The translations under genes and the position numbers were made by a program. Shown here one piece after another: positions 41,975 to 50,162 of a stretch of 64,000 nt of DNA. Source of the stretch: RGIG4140 sp045614025 (GTDB lineage: Bacteria; Pseudomonadota; Alphaproteobacteria; CAAHEQ01; UBA3637); the NCBI GenBank assembly GCA_045614025.1, contig JAZLCE010000038.1, positions 33,153 to 97,152 of the forward strand, written 5' to 3'. The notes beneath the pieces were generated by a model. The model did no database searches, was not told the DNA's origin, and saw nothing but the letters and a program-made list of their open reading frames with translations. Numbering within the stretch: position 1 is the first letter of the stretch; every line of letters starts with the position of its first letter.

Positions 41975-42596
41975 CGATAAAAACTTACCTGAACCTTTAT
42001 TCATAACTGAAATTGAAAAAGAAATTTCTCTTTCAATTATTGATGAACAAGATCATATTTTTTTTGATGATCAGTTTACAAATGAAAAACGCATTCGAAC
42101 TTATATTTACAAGATGCTTTTAAGCGCTCAAAAATTTTTACCAGATGGTTATTATTTTAAAATTTATGAAGCATATCGGCCATTAGAAGCGCAAAAAAAA
42201 TTATGGGACGAGGTAAAAAAAGAACAAAAAATATTGCATCCAGATATGGATGAAAACTCCGAAGAATTTATTGGTCTTTGTGATACTTATTGTGCCAATC
42301 CTTATCGACAAGGAAGTGGTCATCAAACTGGTGCTGCCATTGATGTTTCTCTTTGTGATAAAGATGGCAATGATTACTTTATGGGATCAGAAGTTCGAGC
42401 ATTTAGCGAAAAGTCTGATTTTAATTATTTTGTTTCTGAAGAAGCACAAAAAAATCGTTTACTTTTAAAAGATGCTCTTGAAAAAGCCGGATTTATCAAT
42501 TATCCTTCTGAATGGTGGCATTATTCATTTGGGGATCGCCTTTGGGCAAAATTAACGGGTTCAAAAATAGCAATTTTTGGTAAAATAGATGTGTAA
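41967..42596 (+). CDS. D-alanyl-D-alanine dipeptidase, VanX/DdpX family
   Basis: The 209-residue zinc peptidase has the family motifs: the Arg-containing IYEAYRPLEAQ, the zinc site SGHQTGAAIDVSL (S-x-H-x6-D), and EWWHYSFGD with catalytic Glu and third zinc ligand His. VanX-type enzymes hydrolyse D-Ala-D-Ala; in Gram-negatives the homologue DdpX helps reuse cell-wall dipeptide. There is no signal peptide, so it is cytoplasmic. The start at ATG 41967 overlaps the GNAT gene; the open frame upstream begins at GTG 41943. It is followed by an MFS carrier gene. Confidence 0.92.
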   Translation: MFSDKNLPEPLFITEIEKEISLSIIDEQDHIFFDDQFTNEKRIRTYIYKMLLSAQKFLPDGYYFKIYEAYRPLEAQKKLWDEVKKEQKILHPDMDENSEEFIGLCDTYCANPYRQGSGHQTGAAIDVSLCDKDGNDYFMGSEVRAFSEKSDFNYFVSEEAQKNRLLLKDALEKAGFINYPSEWWHYSFGDRLWAKLTGSKIAIFGKIDV

Positions 42597-43827
42597 TTTT
42601 TTTTTAAAAATAAAATCTTTCATTTATAAAAATTTTATTTCTGGAATTAAAAGCAAAAATAAAATGAGGAAAAACGTTTCTATTTTATACTTATTTTCAT
42701 TTTTTATTCGCATGAATTTTTCTTTACCAATTGAATTGCTTTTTTTTGTTTCTCTTTCAGATTCATACACAAAAGCCATGTCTGTGATTTTTATTGCTCA
42801 TATGACAAGCACCTGTCTTGGCGTTCCTCTTGGGTTATTATCTGATAAAATTGGCCGAAAAAAAGTGGCTGTTTTATGCTCGTTTTTTAGATTATCTTCC
42901 TTCATTATTTATGCGTTATCTCCTTGTTATGAATTTTTAATTTTGGGAGCTCTTTGTTCTGGCTTTTATCGTTTTTCCTCTGTGAATGCGGATACGCTTT
43001 TATATGAAAGTTTAGCCTCTATGCGTCTTAAAAATAAATACCATAAAGCTATTTCAAAATTAAAATCCGTTTCTTCATTTTCACTTGGTATTGGCGCTGT
43101 TTTATCTGGATTATTTTATTATTTTCTCTCTTTAAGAGGCGTTGTTATTATAACAATATTACCAATGCTTGTAGCCTTTTTACTCTCCTTTTTGTTAAAA
43201 GAAGCCCCCTTTCATAAAGAAACAAAAAATAATCCATTTAAACACTTTTTTAAAGCACTTCTCTATTTCAAAAAAAACAAACGCCTTTTTTCATTTACAC
43301 TGGCCGATTCCATGCATTATGGGCTTAATGAATCAGCTTTTACAATTAACTCTGCATTTTTCAAAACTATCATCCCCGTTGAATTTTTAGGGGTTTTAAG
43401 ATTTGCTGGGTATATGCTTTCTTCCGTTACAAGTTTTTTATCTGCAAAAATTGCAAGCTTTATTGGATTAAATAACACCATTTTTTTTGCCGCCATGATG
43501 GATAATATCGTAAACATTTTTTCAGTTCTTTGTGCCAATATTTTCAGCCCCATCTTAAAAACATTTGGTTCTGGTTTTTTTGGCATATATTCGCCAGCAA
43601 CTGGGGCATTTATTCAAAAAGAAGTTTCCGACGAAGAACGCGCAACCCTTGTTTCATTTACCTCTTTATTAAACAGTGGTTTTTTTGCTCTTGGAACTTT
43701 ATTAATGGGCTTTTTAGCCGATTTATATAGCCCTTGGATGGCTATGCTTATCGGCTATTTGTCAGCCTTAAGTATTAATTTTCTTTTCTTAATTGCATTT
43801 AAACAAAAAGGAAAAGACTCTTTTTAA
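42589..43827 (+). CDS. MFS transporter
   Basis: The 412-residue protein has about 11-12 membrane helices and the major-facilitator loop motif between helices 2 and 3 (GLLSDKIGRKKVAVL). The start is ambiguous: ATG 42589 overlaps the previous stop by 8 bases and adds a basic N-terminus, while ATG 42664 (MRKNVSILYLF) would begin nearer helix 1. The substrate is unknown. Co-transcription with a D-Ala-D-Ala dipeptidase and a GNAT enzyme suggests peptide, amino acid or antibiotic transport; this is inference. It is convergent with, and overlaps by 4 bases, the nucleotidase gene. Confidence 0.88.
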   Translation: MCNFFLKIKSFIYKNFISGIKSKNKMRKNVSILYLFSFFIRMNFSLPIELLFFVSLSDSYTKAMSVIFIAHMTSTCLGVPLGLLSDKIGRKKVAVLCSFFRLSSFIIYALSPCYEFLILGALCSGFYRFSSVNADTLLYESLASMRLKNKYHKAISKLKSVSSFSLGIGAVLSGLFYYFLSLRGVVIITILPMLVAFLLSFLLKEAPFHKETKNNPFKHFFKALLYFKKNKRLFSFTLADSMHYGLNESAFTINSAFFKTIIPVEFLGVLRFAGYMLSSVTSFLSAKIASFIGLNNTIFFAAMMDNIVNIFSVLCANIFSPILKTFGSGFFGIYSPATGAFIQKEVSDEERATLVSFTSLLNSGFFALGTLLMGFLADLYSPWMAMLIGYLSALSINFLFLIAFKQKGKDSF

Positions 43828-45392
43828 TCAAACATTTTTTTTATGCGATTTTGAAAAGGTTCTGCCCCTTTGTTTTTTAAAACATTGATCATCACATTTC
43901 GAATTGTATCAGAAGAAATCTCGTTCACAATTTCTAAAACAGGGAATCCATCTCCTCCATTTGCAAGAAAAGAAGGCATCACAACCAAATATTCTTTATT
44001 TAAATCAAGAGAACCTTTATTTAAAAAGATTTTTTTAATTTTCTTATTTTTCCCTGAAAATAAATACCCTAACCCTGCAGTTTGAATAAAAGTATTTGTT
44101 CGATCATCTGGCACATATTCTTTTAATCCAAAATTTAAATAGCTTTCTAAATCAGCTCCTTTGATTTTAACAATAACCGCCTTTGAATCAAACGGATAAC
44201 TTTGAGCCATATTTTTAAAAGTTACCTCCCCAGCTTTCATTCCAGAGCGAATACCTCCCGCATTTAAAAAAGCAAAATCCACCTTTTCATCCACTTCTTT
44301 TGCAGCCGTTAACAAGGAATTGGTAAGAACTTCTCCCACGTAACAAGATTCTGAACAAAACAATTTATTATGCGTTAAAGGAATATCTTTTGAGGCCTTA
44401 AAAATTTTTTCATTTAAAATTAGATCCACTTTTTTTTCAATCTCTTTAATTTTGCTTTCTAATTCCAAATTAGGTTTAATGCTGTTATCTATGGCAACTG
44501 TATCTCCAGAATATGAAACAACTTCTCCCTTTTCATCAAAATAAGCTTTTAAATGCCCCAAATGTTGTCCACCATATCCCGAAGAAACAATTAAAACATT
44601 TTTCCCTTCTTTATCAGGAACAACAACTGGATAACTTCCTTTTGATTCTTTTTCATTTAAATTATTTGAAAGCAATGTGTGTGTATGTGCACTCACAATA
44701 ATATCAACATTTGTTAGCTGGCTTGCTAATTTAACATCTTCATCAATCCCAATGTGATTCAATAAAATAATAATATCAACACCTTGATCTTTTAATTTTT
44801 GAATTAATGGCATAACAGTTTCATAATGTTCTGCTAATTCAATATCAGAAGCTTTTGAACTTGTTATTTTTGCATCCATTGTTAATAAAGAAATCACACC
44901 GATTTGACGGTTATTTTTATGAAGAACAAGGGCCTTTTGAATGTTTTTTTCAAGAGTATGTCCTGATGGAAAAATCGTATTTGCTGAAAGTAATGGGGCA
45001 TTCATTTTTTCTTCAAATGCTTCTAACTCACTTAATCCATCATCAAAATCATGGTTTCCAAGAGCCATGGCATCATAGCCCATTTCATTTAATAACAAAG
45101 GAATATCTTGTCCTTTTCGAAGCGTATAAAACACGGTTCCAGAAAAACGATCCCCCGCATCAAGCAAAACAAGATTTGGATTTTCATTTCTTTTTTCATC
45201 AATAAATGTTTTAATTCTTGCAAAACCACCCAAACAATTTTGATCTTCGCAACTTGAGCCATCCATTTTAAATGGCAAAAAATTAGAATGCAAATCATTT
45301 GAATGAATAAGTTCTAACATATAATTTTCTGCTGAAGCTGAAAAAGTGGCTAAACTTAAACCCAAAAATAATGTCATTGATAAAAAGCGCAT
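43824..45392 (-). CDS. Secreted 5'-nucleotidase/metallophosphoesterase, UshA family
   Basis: The 522-residue protein has a signal peptide (cleavage near ASA, residue 21). The N-terminal metallophosphatase domain has the dimetal motifs HSNDLHSNF, DAGDRF, LGNHDFDDG, LLNHIG and VSAHTH. The C-terminal 5'-nucleotidase domain has FLNAGGIRSGMKAGEVTF and the substrate-clamping region near LANGGDGFPV. It would hydrolyse extracellular nucleotides in the periplasm to nucleosides and phosphate for uptake. It is monocistronic, with AAGGA before the ATG. Confidence 0.95.
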   Translation of the reverse strand: MRFLSMTLFLGLSLATFSASAENYMLELIHSNDLHSNFLPFKMDGSSCEDQNCLGGFARIKTFIDEKRNENPNLVLLDAGDRFSGTVFYTLRKGQDIPLLLNEMGYDAMALGNHDFDDGLSELEAFEEKMNAPLLSANTIFPSGHTLEKNIQKALVLHKNNRQIGVISLLTMDAKITSSKASDIELAEHYETVMPLIQKLKDQGVDIIILLNHIGIDEDVKLASQLTNVDIIVSAHTHTLLSNNLNEKESKGSYPVVVPDKEGKNVLIVSSGYGGQHLGHLKAYFDEKGEVVSYSGDTVAIDNSIKPNLELESKIKEIEKKVDLILNEKIFKASKDIPLTHNKLFCSESCYVGEVLTNSLLTAAKEVDEKVDFAFLNAGGIRSGMKAGEVTFKNMAQSYPFDSKAVIVKIKGADLESYLNFGLKEYVPDDRTNTFIQTAGLGYLFSGKNKKIKKIFLNKGSLDLNKEYLVVMPSFLANGGDGFPVLEIVNEISSDTIRNVMINVLKNKGAEPFQNRIKKMFD

Positions 45393-45484
45393 AAAAAAAA
45401 TCCTTTCCCTATTAAAATCTTTTTTAATTTTTAATCAAAAAGTTAAAAAAAAGAAATAAAAAAATCGTCTTTTTAATTTTTTTG

Positions 45485-45493
45485 TGATATAAT
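45485..45493 (+). promoter_or_regulatory. Extended -10 promoter of the M23 gene
   Basis: TG-A-TATAAT at 45485-45493 forms an extended -10 element. The -35 region is poor, as expected for this promoter class. The start codon is at 45527, after GGGG. Confidence 0.7.
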
Positions 45494-45526
45494 AAATGAA
45501 AGAAACTTATAACAAAGGGGTAAAAA

Positions 45527-46588
45527 ATGGTTTTTAATTTTGGATGGGCACCTCAACGTTTTGGCGCAAGCAGATCAGGAGGCAGACGCCGTCATGCTGG
45601 AATAGATCTTGGAACTGGGGGTAAAAAAAATGTGCCACTTGGTTGTCCTGTTTCTGGATTTAAAGTTCATTCTGTTTCATATAGACGTGGATATGGCCAC
45701 ACGGTTGATTTAATCAGCGAAGATGGCACTAAAATGATGCGTTTCGCACACTTAGCTAGTTCACCCAAACATTTAACTGTTGGAAGCCCGGTGCAACAAG
45801 GAGATTGGCTTGGAAATGTTGGCAATTCTGGTGGAAACTATGCTATTCACCTTCACTTTGAATACCGAATCAAAGAAAATGGCACTTTTGTTCCAGTTAA
45901 TCCTTTTAATAATAGGTATCATACTTTCTCAAAAGCAGATTTTGAACGCTCAACTATAATGGCAACAGAAAGTAGAAAACTTATTCAATCAGGCAGGTCT
46001 TTAGCTGAATCTCAAAATGTATTACATCCAAACAATCCACAAACTGAAACCATCACTTTATTTAATCAAGGAAAATTAGCCGCTTATACACCGACAAATT
46101 CTTCTTTGATGAATTTGAACCCTATTCAAGGTCTTTTTTCACAAAACATGAATATGAATGATCAAATGCAAGATGTTTGGCAATTAAATAAAACATATGG
46201 AGAACCTGACTTTTGGGATCGTTATATGCCTGAATTTTTGGGTGGCTGGTCAAGTAATCAACTTTTAGAATTTGATACTCAACGCAAATTAGATGAAGAA
46301 GTTTTCAGAGGCATCAGACGTTCAGAAATGCTACAGGCTGGTATTTCAAATCAAGAAATTGATTTGGTTCGCCAATATGTGGATGATCAAATCAAAGAAC
46401 ATGGCGCCAATTATCATTTAGGCATGTCAAGTATCCCAATTGATTTTGATGCTGTTTTTGAAGATAAAGATCGCGCAGCCGTTGTTCGCAATTATTTTGA
46501 TAATCGCAGTCAACAGCAAAATCAACTGGGCATTCCTTTAGCTGATTTATTAAATAATCAAAGAAACGGCTCTAATGGCATGAGATAA
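45527..46588 (+). CDS. M23-family metallopeptidase without signal peptide
   Basis: The 353-residue protein has an N-terminal LytM/M23 domain (residues about 10-125) with the zinc ligands H23 and D27 (HAGID) and H110 of the H-x-H motif (IHLHFEY), plus H75 as the extra catalytic His. M23 enzymes cut peptide cross-links in peptidoglycan. The remaining 230 residues are Asn/Gln/Met-rich, without a known domain. There is no signal peptide or membrane helix, so export is unexplained. It is monocistronic, with an extended -10 promoter and its own terminator. Confidence 0.88.
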   Translation: MVFNFGWAPQRFGASRSGGRRRHAGIDLGTGGKKNVPLGCPVSGFKVHSVSYRRGYGHTVDLISEDGTKMMRFAHLASSPKHLTVGSPVQQGDWLGNVGNSGGNYAIHLHFEYRIKENGTFVPVNPFNNRYHTFSKADFERSTIMATESRKLIQSGRSLAESQNVLHPNNPQTETITLFNQGKLAAYTPTNSSLMNLNPIQGLFSQNMNMNDQMQDVWQLNKTYGEPDFWDRYMPEFLGGWSSNQLLEFDTQRKLDEEVFRGIRRSEMLQAGISNQEIDLVRQYVDDQIKEHGANYHLGMSSIPIDFDAVFEDKDRAAVVRNYFDNRSQQQNQLGIPLADLLNNQRNGSNGMR

Positions 46589-46590
46589 TA

Positions 46591-46629
46591 AAAAAACCTC
46601 AAAACTTTTTAAAGCTTTGAGGTTTTTTT
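46591..46629 (+). terminator. Bidirectional terminator after the M23 gene
   Basis: AAAAAACCTCAAA pairs with TTTGAGGTTTTTT around a short loop. The convergent DUF3126 gene ends just beyond it, so it probably serves both. Confidence 0.9.
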
Positions 46630-46640
46630 ATAACTAAATA

Positions 46641-46862
46641 TTAAAATTGTTCAATATCTTCTGCTAAAATAGACATATTCCAATCAAAAGAAATTTCCCC
46701 ATCATCATTGTTTTTATAAATAACACCAACAAATTCTTTACCAACAAAAACTTCAGCTGGCGCATCAATACCTGACCCTTTTTGAACATTAATTTCAGGA
46801 TTCCAAAACAATTGTTGCAAATATGTTTGAACTTTTTTCATTTCATTTTCTGAAAGAGTCAT
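46641..46862 (-). CDS. DUF3126 family protein
   Basis: The 73-residue protein matches the small DUF3126 family, which as far as I know is confined to Alphaproteobacteria. Features are the opening MKKVQTYLQQLFWNPEI, the AEVFVGKEFVGVIYKN strand pair and the end FDWNMSILAEDIEQF. Its function is not known. It supports the taxonomic placement of this window. It is divergent from dusA and convergent with the M23 gene. Confidence 0.9.
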   Translation of the reverse strand: MTLSENEMKKVQTYLQQLFWNPEINVQKGSGIDAPAEVFVGKEFVGVIYKNNDDGEISFDWNMSILAEDIEQF

Positions 46863-46879
46863 CCATTCCTCCTTTTCTT

Positions 46880-46908
46880 TTGATTTTTTTATCTAAATAG
46901 TCTATAAT
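46880..46908 (+). promoter_or_regulatory. Sigma-70 promoter of dusA
   Basis: TTGATT at 46880-46885 and TATAAT at 46903-46908 have a 17-base spacer. Confidence 0.75.
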
Positions 46909-46949
46909 CTTGCAAATAAAATAATTTATAACGTAAAGATACATTAAAA

Positions 46950-47918
46950 ATGCGCGAAATTCAAGAAAAAAACTTATTAAACCACAAAATATCTATTGCT
47001 CCAATGTTGGATTGGACAGATAGACACTTTCGCTTTTTTTTGCGACAAATTACAAAACACGCAGTTTTTTATTCCGAAATGATTGCAGCTCCTGCGATTT
47101 TATTAGGGGATAAAGAAAAATTATTAGGATATGATGAAACAGAACACCCTCTTGTTTTGCAAATCGGAGGGTCCCATCCTTCAATGATGAAAGAATGTGC
47201 CCGCATTGGTGCTGATTATGGATATAAAGAAATTAACATTAATGCTGGTTGCCCCTCTTCTCGTGTTCAAGCAGGACGTTTTGGCGCCATTTTAATGCAA
47301 ACGCCTGAACTTGTTGCTGAATGTGTAAATGAAATGAAAACTGCCGTCAATATACCCATCAGCGTTAAAACAAGGATTTCTCTTTCTGATGTTCCAGGAG
47401 ATGGATTTAATGCGCTTTTTAATTTTGCAAATTTGGTTAAACAAGCAGGATGTTCTCATTTAATTGTTCATGCTCGAAAAGCAAAACTAAATTGGTCACC
47501 TAAAGATAATCGTGCCGATAAAATGGGGCTAAATTATGAAGTTGTTTACCGATTAAAAAAAAGCTTCCCTGATATGCTTATTTCAATAAATGGTAATATT
47601 TTATCTTTAGAAAGCGCTCAAGAACACTTAAGCCAACTTGATGGCGCTATGATCGGGCGCTTAGCTTATGGGAATCCATATGCATTAGCAAATGTTGATA
47701 ATCTTTTTTATCAAGATAATTCCGCCATTCCTTCTCGAAAAGAAATTCTTAAAAAAATGATTCCTTACTTGGAAAAAAATAAAGATAAATTAAGCATTAT
47801 TTGCCCTCATTTAATGGGTCTTTTCCATTCAACACCAAATGCAAAAATTTATAAGCAAATTTTAGCTGCAAGAGATTTGGATGCGCTTAAAAACTTTTTA
47901 AATACTCAAATAGATTAA
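46950..47918 (+). CDS. dusA: tRNA-dihydrouridine synthase A
   Basis: The 322-residue FMN enzyme reduces uridines in the D-loop of tRNA. DusA signatures are the start ISIAPMLDWTDRHFRFFLR, YSEMIAAPAIL, LVLQIGGSHP, the catalytic Cys in ININAGCPSSRVQ, VKTRI, LIVHARKAKL and the phosphate-binding GAMIGRLAYGNP. It is about the normal length. It has its own promoter and a weak ribosome site. The convergent DUF502 gene ends one base after its stop. Confidence 0.96.
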   Translation: MREIQEKNLLNHKISIAPMLDWTDRHFRFFLRQITKHAVFYSEMIAAPAILLGDKEKLLGYDETEHPLVLQIGGSHPSMMKECARIGADYGYKEININAGCPSSRVQAGRFGAILMQTPELVAECVNEMKTAVNIPISVKTRISLSDVPGDGFNALFNFANLVKQAGCSHLIVHARKAKLNWSPKDNRADKMGLNYEVVYRLKKSFPDMLISINGNILSLESAQEHLSQLDGAMIGRLAYGNPYALANVDNLFYQDNSAIPSRKEILKKMIPYLEKNKDKLSIICPHLMGLFHSTPNAKIYKQILAARDLDALKNFLNTQID

Positions 47919-47919
47919 T

Positions 47920-48639
47920 TTATTCTTTTTTTTGCTTTTGAGTGCGCTTTACCGATTTCTTTTGAGTCAGTTTTTTTTCTGCATGATTTTTTGATAAATC
48001 ACTTTCTTTTGGTGGAATAATCCCCGTTGATAAAACAACTTTCAAAGCATCATCAACCGATATATCCAATTCTTTCACATCTTTTTTGGGCAAATAAAGA
48101 AAAAAGCCCGAAGTTGGATTTGGAGTTGTTGGCACATAAACGCTGATTAAATCTTTTTGATTTAATGCTTCATTAATTTGAGGTGCAACTGGCCCCGTTA
48201 AAAAAGCAATTGTCCATAAATCTCTTCTTGGATATTCGATTAAAACAGCTTTTCTAAATGCTTTTGTTTTATCTTCACCTAATAACGTTTCAAAAATTTT
48301 ACGTATTGCATTATAAAGTCCAGAAATAACAGGCATTTTGCCAATCACTTTTAATCCTAAACGCATAAAATATTGGCCAATAAAATTAGCCGTTAACACG
48401 CCAACACCTGTAAAAAACAAAAGAAGAAGAATAATACCAATACCAGGCAACCCATATGGCAAAAAGGTGTTTGGATTATAGGCGGCGGGAATAAAACCCG
48501 TTACCTTTGTGTCAATAAAAGCAATAAACTCTATTGCCAAATAAAGCGTAATAGCAATAGGTGCTGTAACAATCACTCCTGTAAAAAAATATGTTTTAAG
48601 CGTTGTCTTTTTTTCATTATTTTTCTTTGAAAAGAACAT
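47920..48639 (-). CDS. DUF502 family membrane protein
   Basis: The 239-residue protein has a Lys-rich N-terminus, a first helix (TYFFTGVIVTAPIAITLYLAIEF), a second helix near residues 65-90 (GIGIILLLLFFTGVGVLTANF), then a cytoplasmic or periplasmic domain with the DUF502 features MPVISGLYNAIRKIFETLLG and VYVPTTPNPTSGFFLYLPK. The C-terminal 40 residues are Lys-rich and disordered. The family is widespread in Gram-negatives and its role is unclear. The start follows AAGGAAAAC. Confidence 0.9.
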   Translation of the reverse strand: MFFSKKNNEKKTTLKTYFFTGVIVTAPIAITLYLAIEFIAFIDTKVTGFIPAAYNPNTFLPYGLPGIGIILLLLFFTGVGVLTANFIGQYFMRLGLKVIGKMPVISGLYNAIRKIFETLLGEDKTKAFRKAVLIEYPRRDLWTIAFLTGPVAPQINEALNQKDLISVYVPTTPNPTSGFFLYLPKKDVKELDISVDDALKVVLSTGIIPPKESDLSKNHAEKKLTQKKSVKRTQKQKKE

Positions 48640-48758
48640 TTGTTTTCCTTGCCTGTTTGACTTAAAATTTTATTAGAATTTTATTTTATCCTTTTTTAAG
48701 TAAAAAGGCAAGCATTTGAAATCTTTTTTAATTATTTCAACAAACTAATAAAAAACGC

Positions 48759-49226
48759 TTATGAAAAATATTGAAGAAGATCATATTCTTCTTGTGTCAT
48801 TTGCGAAATAAAATATGTTTTACAAGAACCATCTGCTTGCATATCTTCATAAAAACAATCAACCGACCCATTTTCAGCGCGCTTATATTTAATATCTTGC
48901 GCACCAATTGTGCCACGTGGCATTAATTTATTTTCTTTTTCATCATATTGCAAAATTGTATACCCTTGAAAATGTCCATTTTGAACTTTTGCCTTAAATT
49001 TGAGTTGCGCTTCCGTTGCTATTTCATGTTCTTTTTCATGAATATTCCACTTTTCGCCTTGATAAGAAACAAATAATCCTTTTGGATCTGTTTGAACAGA
49101 TAAAATAATTTTTTTACCATTTTGATCCTTTAAGAAAGATGATCCTTGTTTAATGGCATACCCCAAAAACATGCCATTTTTTTCATCATATTCTGGAAAA
49201 ACTGATAAATTCTTTTTCTTCGTCAT
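48759..49226 (-). CDS. Hypothetical protein with two internal repeats, downstream of nagB
   Basis: The 155-residue cytoplasmic protein is not recognised. It contains two similar segments, NGMFLGYAIKQGSSFLKDQNG and NGHFQGYTILQYDEKEN, suggesting a duplicated beta unit. The start at 49226 is chosen because GGGGGA precedes it; the frame is open further upstream without support. It lies 46 bases downstream of nagB on the same strand with no terminator between, so the two are probably co-transcribed. Confidence 0.68.
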   Translation of the reverse strand: MTKKKNLSVFPEYDEKNGMFLGYAIKQGSSFLKDQNGKKIILSVQTDPKGLFVSYQGEKWNIHEKEHEIATEAQLKFKAKVQNGHFQGYTILQYDEKENKLMPRGTIGAQDIKYKRAENGSVDCFYEDMQADGSCKTYFISQMTQEEYDLLQYFS

Positions 49227-49272
49227 AATTATTTCCCCCTTTTTAAATAACAATAACTTTTAAAAGATATTT

Positions 49273-50019
49273 TTATGAAAGTTTTAAAGCGGCCCCTTCA
49301 TCAACAACAAAAATTCCATTTGGATGATTTTGAATCATTGATGCAGGACATTGATAAGAAACATCCTCTCTTATACTTTGGTAAACAGCTTCTTTCTTTT
49401 TATCTCCAAGTGCCAATACGATCACTTCTTTTGCATTAAAAATAGTTTTAAGTCCAATGGTTAAAGCTTTTTGAGGAACATCAGATTTTTTATTAAAAAA
49501 TCTTGAGTTTACTTCAATTGTGTTTTCAGTTAACTGTTGAACATGCGTTAACGAATCAAAAGATGTTCCAGGTTCATTAAAAGCCAAGTGGCCATTTTCG
49601 CCAATACCACCTAATTGGATATCAATCCCTCCAAAAGAAGCAATTTTTTCCTCATAAAGACGACATTCTTCTTCTGGATCTATGGCCAATCCATCTAAAA
49701 TATGAATTTGATCTTTTGGTATATCAATATGATTAAATAAATTTTCATCCATAAAATAATGATAACTTTGATCATGTGTTGGAGAAAGACCCAAATATTC
49801 ATCCATATTAAAAGTAACAACATTTTTAAATGAAATTTCTTTTTCTTGATAAGCCTTTACCAATTTTTCATAAACAAAAATTGGTGTTGAACCTGTGGGC
49901 AATCCTAAAACCAAAAATGGTTTTTCTTTTGTTGGCGAAAACTCTTTAATCGCTTGAATTAAATGATTTGCAACCCATTCACAAGCCTCTTCTTTTGTTT
50001 TTAAAATAAGAACTTTCAT
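49273..50019 (-). CDS. nagB: Glucosamine-6-phosphate deaminase
   Basis: The 248-residue enzyme converts glucosamine 6-phosphate to fructose 6-phosphate and ammonia in amino-sugar catabolism. Motifs include LGLPTGSTPIFVYEKL, the catalytic Asp region FNMDEYLGL, GGIGENGHLAFNEPGTSF and the ALGDKKKEAV helix. The start at ATG 50019 has GGGAGG four bases upstream; an in-frame upstream extension to 50082 is not supported. nagA and a uptake system are not nearby. Confidence 0.96.
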   Translation of the reverse strand: MKVLILKTKEEACEWVANHLIQAIKEFSPTKEKPFLVLGLPTGSTPIFVYEKLVKAYQEKEISFKNVVTFNMDEYLGLSPTHDQSYHYFMDENLFNHIDIPKDQIHILDGLAIDPEEECRLYEEKIASFGGIDIQLGGIGENGHLAFNEPGTSFDSLTHVQQLTENTIEVNSRFFNKKSDVPQKALTIGLKTIFNAKEVIVLALGDKKKEAVYQSIREDVSYQCPASMIQNHPNGIFVVDEGAALKLS

Positions 50020-50094
50020 GTTTCCTCCCAAATAAATAATGCTTCTTTTTTTTAGCGTATAACTATTTTTTTTTAATTTCAAGATTATTTTTTA

Positions 50095-50124
50095 TTGACA
50101 GAAAATCTTTTTATTTTTTATACT
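50095..50124 (+). promoter_or_regulatory. Sigma-70 promoter of the GNAT_C-like gene
   Basis: TTGACA at 50095-50100 and TATACT at 50119-50124 have an 18-base spacer. Confidence 0.78.
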
Positions 50125-50162
50125 TCCATGCATCTATGACTATATACCGATAGGGGACTTTT

